A DNA stretch of 64,000 bases from an uncultured Paraprevotella sp. (GTDB lineage: Bacteria > Bacteroidota > Bacteroidia > Bacteroidales > Bacteroidaceae), in contig URDY01000006.1 of NCBI GenBank assembly GCA_900546665.1, forward strand, positions 1 through 64,000, written 5' to 3'. The translations under genes and the position numbers were made by a program. The notes beneath the pieces are model-generated. The model searched no databases and was not told the DNA's origin. It was given only the letters and a program-made list of their open reading frames with translations. Positions 62,360 to 64,000 of the stretch are shown one piece after another (the stretch's first letter is position 1; each line of letters begins with the position of its first letter).

Positions 62360-63316
62360 TTATTCGATAATGGTTTTGTCGTTGATGACATCGTCAAGCG
62401 TAATGCCTAAAGCATCACAAATCAGCGCCTGACGAGCAAACAAACCGTTATGAGCCTGCTCAAAATAATAGGCGTGTGGATCGTCATCAATACTGTATTC
62501 TATTTCATTGACGCGGGGCAATGGATGTAGAATCCGCATATTGTCCTTGGCTTTTTTAAGCATGTCGAGTTTAAGCAGATAAAGATCCTTCACTTTTTCA
62601 TATTCCATCAAGTCAGTGAAACGTTCTTTTTGTACGCGTGTCATATAAAGAATGTCCGCATCTGCTATGGTTTCGGCGGTGAAATCTGTGTGTTCTACAA
62701 ATTTAATATGATGTTGTATACAGTATTCTTTGTATACGTTTGGCATCTTCAATTCTTCTGGGGCAATAAAATGGAATGTCGGATTGAAATGCCGCATAGC
62801 CATAAGAAGAGAATGAACCGTACGTCCGTATTTCAAGTCGCCAACCATATATATCTGCAAGTTGTCCAAAGTACCTTGTGTCTTATAGATAGAATAAATA
62901 TCCAGCATGGTCTGTGAAGGATGCTGGTTGGCTCCGTCGCCGGCGTTGATAATGGGCACAGGAGAAACTTCTGATGCATAGCGTGCCGCACCTTCAAGAT
63001 AGTGGCGCATGACAATCAGATCAGCATAGTTGCTGACCATCATGATTGTGTCTTTAAGAGTTTCGCCCTTGGTGGAACTTGTCACTTTGGGATCGGTAAA
63101 ACCGATGACACGTGCTCCCAGCCGGTTGGCTGCTGTTTCAAAACTGAGTCTTGTTCTGGTTGAAGGCTCGAAAAATAAGGTTGCAATTACTTTACCATCC
63201 AGAATTTTACGGTTGGTATGTTTCTCAAACTCCTGAGCCATTCTGATGAGATACATGATTTTCTCTTTAGAATGCTCGGCTATGGTCACCAAACTCCTGT
63301 TTTCCATTTTGAACAT
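62360..63316 (-). CDS. pyrB: aspartate carbamoyltransferase catalytic chain
   Basis: 318 residues (or 315 from the ATG at 63307, MENRSL). [20 protein letters not shown] contains the carbamoyl-phosphate loop, [11 protein letters not shown] the SxK loop, [17 protein letters not shown] the HPxQ loop and [10 protein letters not shown] the 240s loop. It makes carbamoyl-aspartate in pyrimidine synthesis. First gene of the pyrB-pyrI-flavin reductase-glyA operon. Confidence 0.97.
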   Translation of the reverse strand: MFKMENRSLVTIAEHSKEKIMYLIRMAQEFEKHTNRKILDGKVIATLFFEPSTRTRLSFETAANRLGARVIGFTDPKVTSSTKGETLKDTIMMVSNYADLIVMRHYLEGAARYASEVSPVPIINAGDGANQHPSQTMLDIYSIYKTQGTLDNLQIYMVGDLKYGRTVHSLLMAMRHFNPTFHFIAPEELKMPNVYKEYCIQHHIKFVEHTDFTAETIADADILYMTRVQKERFTDLMEYEKVKDLYLLKLDMLKKAKDNMRILHPLPRVNEIEYSIDDDPHAYYFEQAHNGLFARQALICDALGITLDDVINDKTIIE

Positions 63317-63347
63317 GATTTTTCAAATAGATAGAACTAAATATGCT

Positions 63348-63355
63348 TCAAAGGT
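63348..63355 (-). promoter_or_regulatory. -7 box of the pyrB operon
   Basis: Minus strand TACCTTTG, 31 bp before the first pyrB ATG. Confidence 0.45.
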
Positions 63356-63440
63356 AATAAAAAAAACGTAATTCAGATTATGCCGATTGCTTATTTAGAA
63401 ACTTTTTTGTAATTACATCGGCTTTTAAAAACTTTATTTG

Positions 63441-63448
63441 TAAATTTG
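63441..63448 (+). promoter_or_regulatory. -7 box of the PBP1A gene
   Basis: TAAATTTG, 51 bp before the ATG at 63500. Confidence 0.4.
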
Positions 63449-63499
63449 CAACCTATTGGCGTAATGACAAAAATATAAATAACTGGATAAAGTAATAGT

Positions 63500-64000
63500 A
63501 TGAGAAAAAAATTTATTATCACGCTGTGGGTAATTTTGTTTCTTTCTTTGAGTGGGATAGCCGGAGCTTTTTATGCAATATGGAAAGGATGGATCGGTTA
63601 TATGCCCAATCTGCAACAATTGGAAAATCCTGTCAATAAATATGCTTCACAGGCCCTCTCTTCTGACGGCAAACTTTTGGGTACCTGGTCGTACAGTAGG
63701 GCTAACCGCATTTTTGTGGACTATGAAAATCTTTCGCCATGGTTGGTCAAGGCGCTTGTGGCTACTGAAGATGTTCGTTTCTATGAGCATTCAGGTATCG
63801 ACTACCGTGCATTGGCACGTGCTATTGTCAAACGGGTGATAATGGGACAGGAAAATGCAGGAGGTGGAAGTACTATTACACAGCAGTTGGCCAAACAACT
63901 TTATTCTGACGTGGCACAAAGCACAATGGAACGTGCATTGCAGAAACCGATAGAATGGGTTATTGCTGTCAGACTGGAACGATATTATACAAAGGAGGAA
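63500..64000 (+). CDS. class A penicillin-binding protein, N-terminal part (runs off the window)
   Basis: 167 codons from the ATG at 63500 to the edge. A short cytoplasmic start and TM (about 4-27) are followed by the GT51 glycosyltransferase domain: ATEDVRFYEHSGIDYRALARA (catalytic Glu) and GGGSTITQQLAKQLY. The transpeptidase domain should lie beyond the window. It polymerises and cross-links peptidoglycan. PBP1A/MrcA-type is the best match; the rest of the gene is needed to be sure of the subclass. Confidence 0.92.
   Translation, partial: MRKKFIITLWVILFLSLSGIAGAFYAIWKGWIGYMPNLQQLENPVNKYASQALSSDGKLLGTWSYSRANRIFVDYENLSPWLVKALVATEDVRFYEHSGIDYRALARAIVKRVIMGQENAGGGSTITQQLAKQLYSDVAQSTMERALQKPIEWVIAVRLERYYTKEE

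Overview
The window reads as a piece of a Bacteroidales chromosome (Bacteroides/Phocaeicola/Prevotella-like; genus not resolved). Signs of this are the TAnnTTTG -7 promoter boxes, hybrid two-component regulators, a NigD-like lipoprotein, BspA-type leucine-rich repeats, C10 peptidase, Bacteroidales-type LptD, a histone H1-like Hc1 protein, and C-terminal domains resembling type IX secretion sorting signals. No rRNA, tRNA, CRISPR array or IS element was recognised.

Layout. (1) 1-7.3 kb, minus strand: the integrase-proximal part of an integrative mobilizable element that continues beyond base 1. It has a MobV-like relaxase with a hairpin-rich candidate oriT, a toprim/primase-like protein, a RepA-type ATPase flanked by TGTCCC iterons, an excisionase-like HTH protein, a membrane protein of unknown role, a tyrosine integrase and a four-HTH/zinc-ribbon protein preceded by 10-bp-phased iterons. 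(2) 7.8-14 kb, minus strand: BspA-like LRR protein, an Hc1/microprotein pair bracketed by a duplicated ~150-bp terminator element, and a TPR-containing hybrid sensor. (3) 14.7-17.6 kb: an OmpR-type response regulator and histidine kinase followed by four 11-bp-spaced TTCTAA repeats and a decayed mgtA-like P-type ATPase. (4) 17.7-26.2 kb: SGNH hydrolase, a possible small RNA, a GH2 glycosidase broken by one extra T, a NigD-like lipoprotein and an MBL-fold hydrolase. (5) 26.2-40.2 kb: mostly housekeeping genes: RluA-like pseudouridine synthase, DUF418 protein, serB, amino-acid permease, TerB-DnaJ protein, AlaX-like editing protein, C10 peptidase, HD hydrolase and LptD. (6) 40.2-59.9 kb: a carbohydrate-use locus with a heparinase II/III-like lyase, lipoprotein, GH51, GH43-MFS-GH88 operon, hybrid two-component regulator (HTCS), ECF sigma factor and second GH51, plus mltG. 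(7) 59.9-64 kb: a pyrB-pyrI-flavin reductase-glyA operon on the minus strand and the start of a PBP1A gene.

How the genes may work together. The lyase and the GH43-MFS-GH88 operon share a 27-bp motif (GCGTG, 16 bp, CGTMTA) at the same distance from their start codons, and a third copy heads a short gene-less stretch ending in a terminator. This predicts one small regulon for a uronic-acid- and arabinose-containing glycan: a lyase would make unsaturated uronate ends, GH88 would remove them, GH43/GH51 would take off pentoses, and the MFS protein would import sugars. There is no SusC/SusD pair in the window. The ECF sigma factor and HTCS next door are natural candidate regulators, and a 20-bp inverted repeat lies between their divergent starts.
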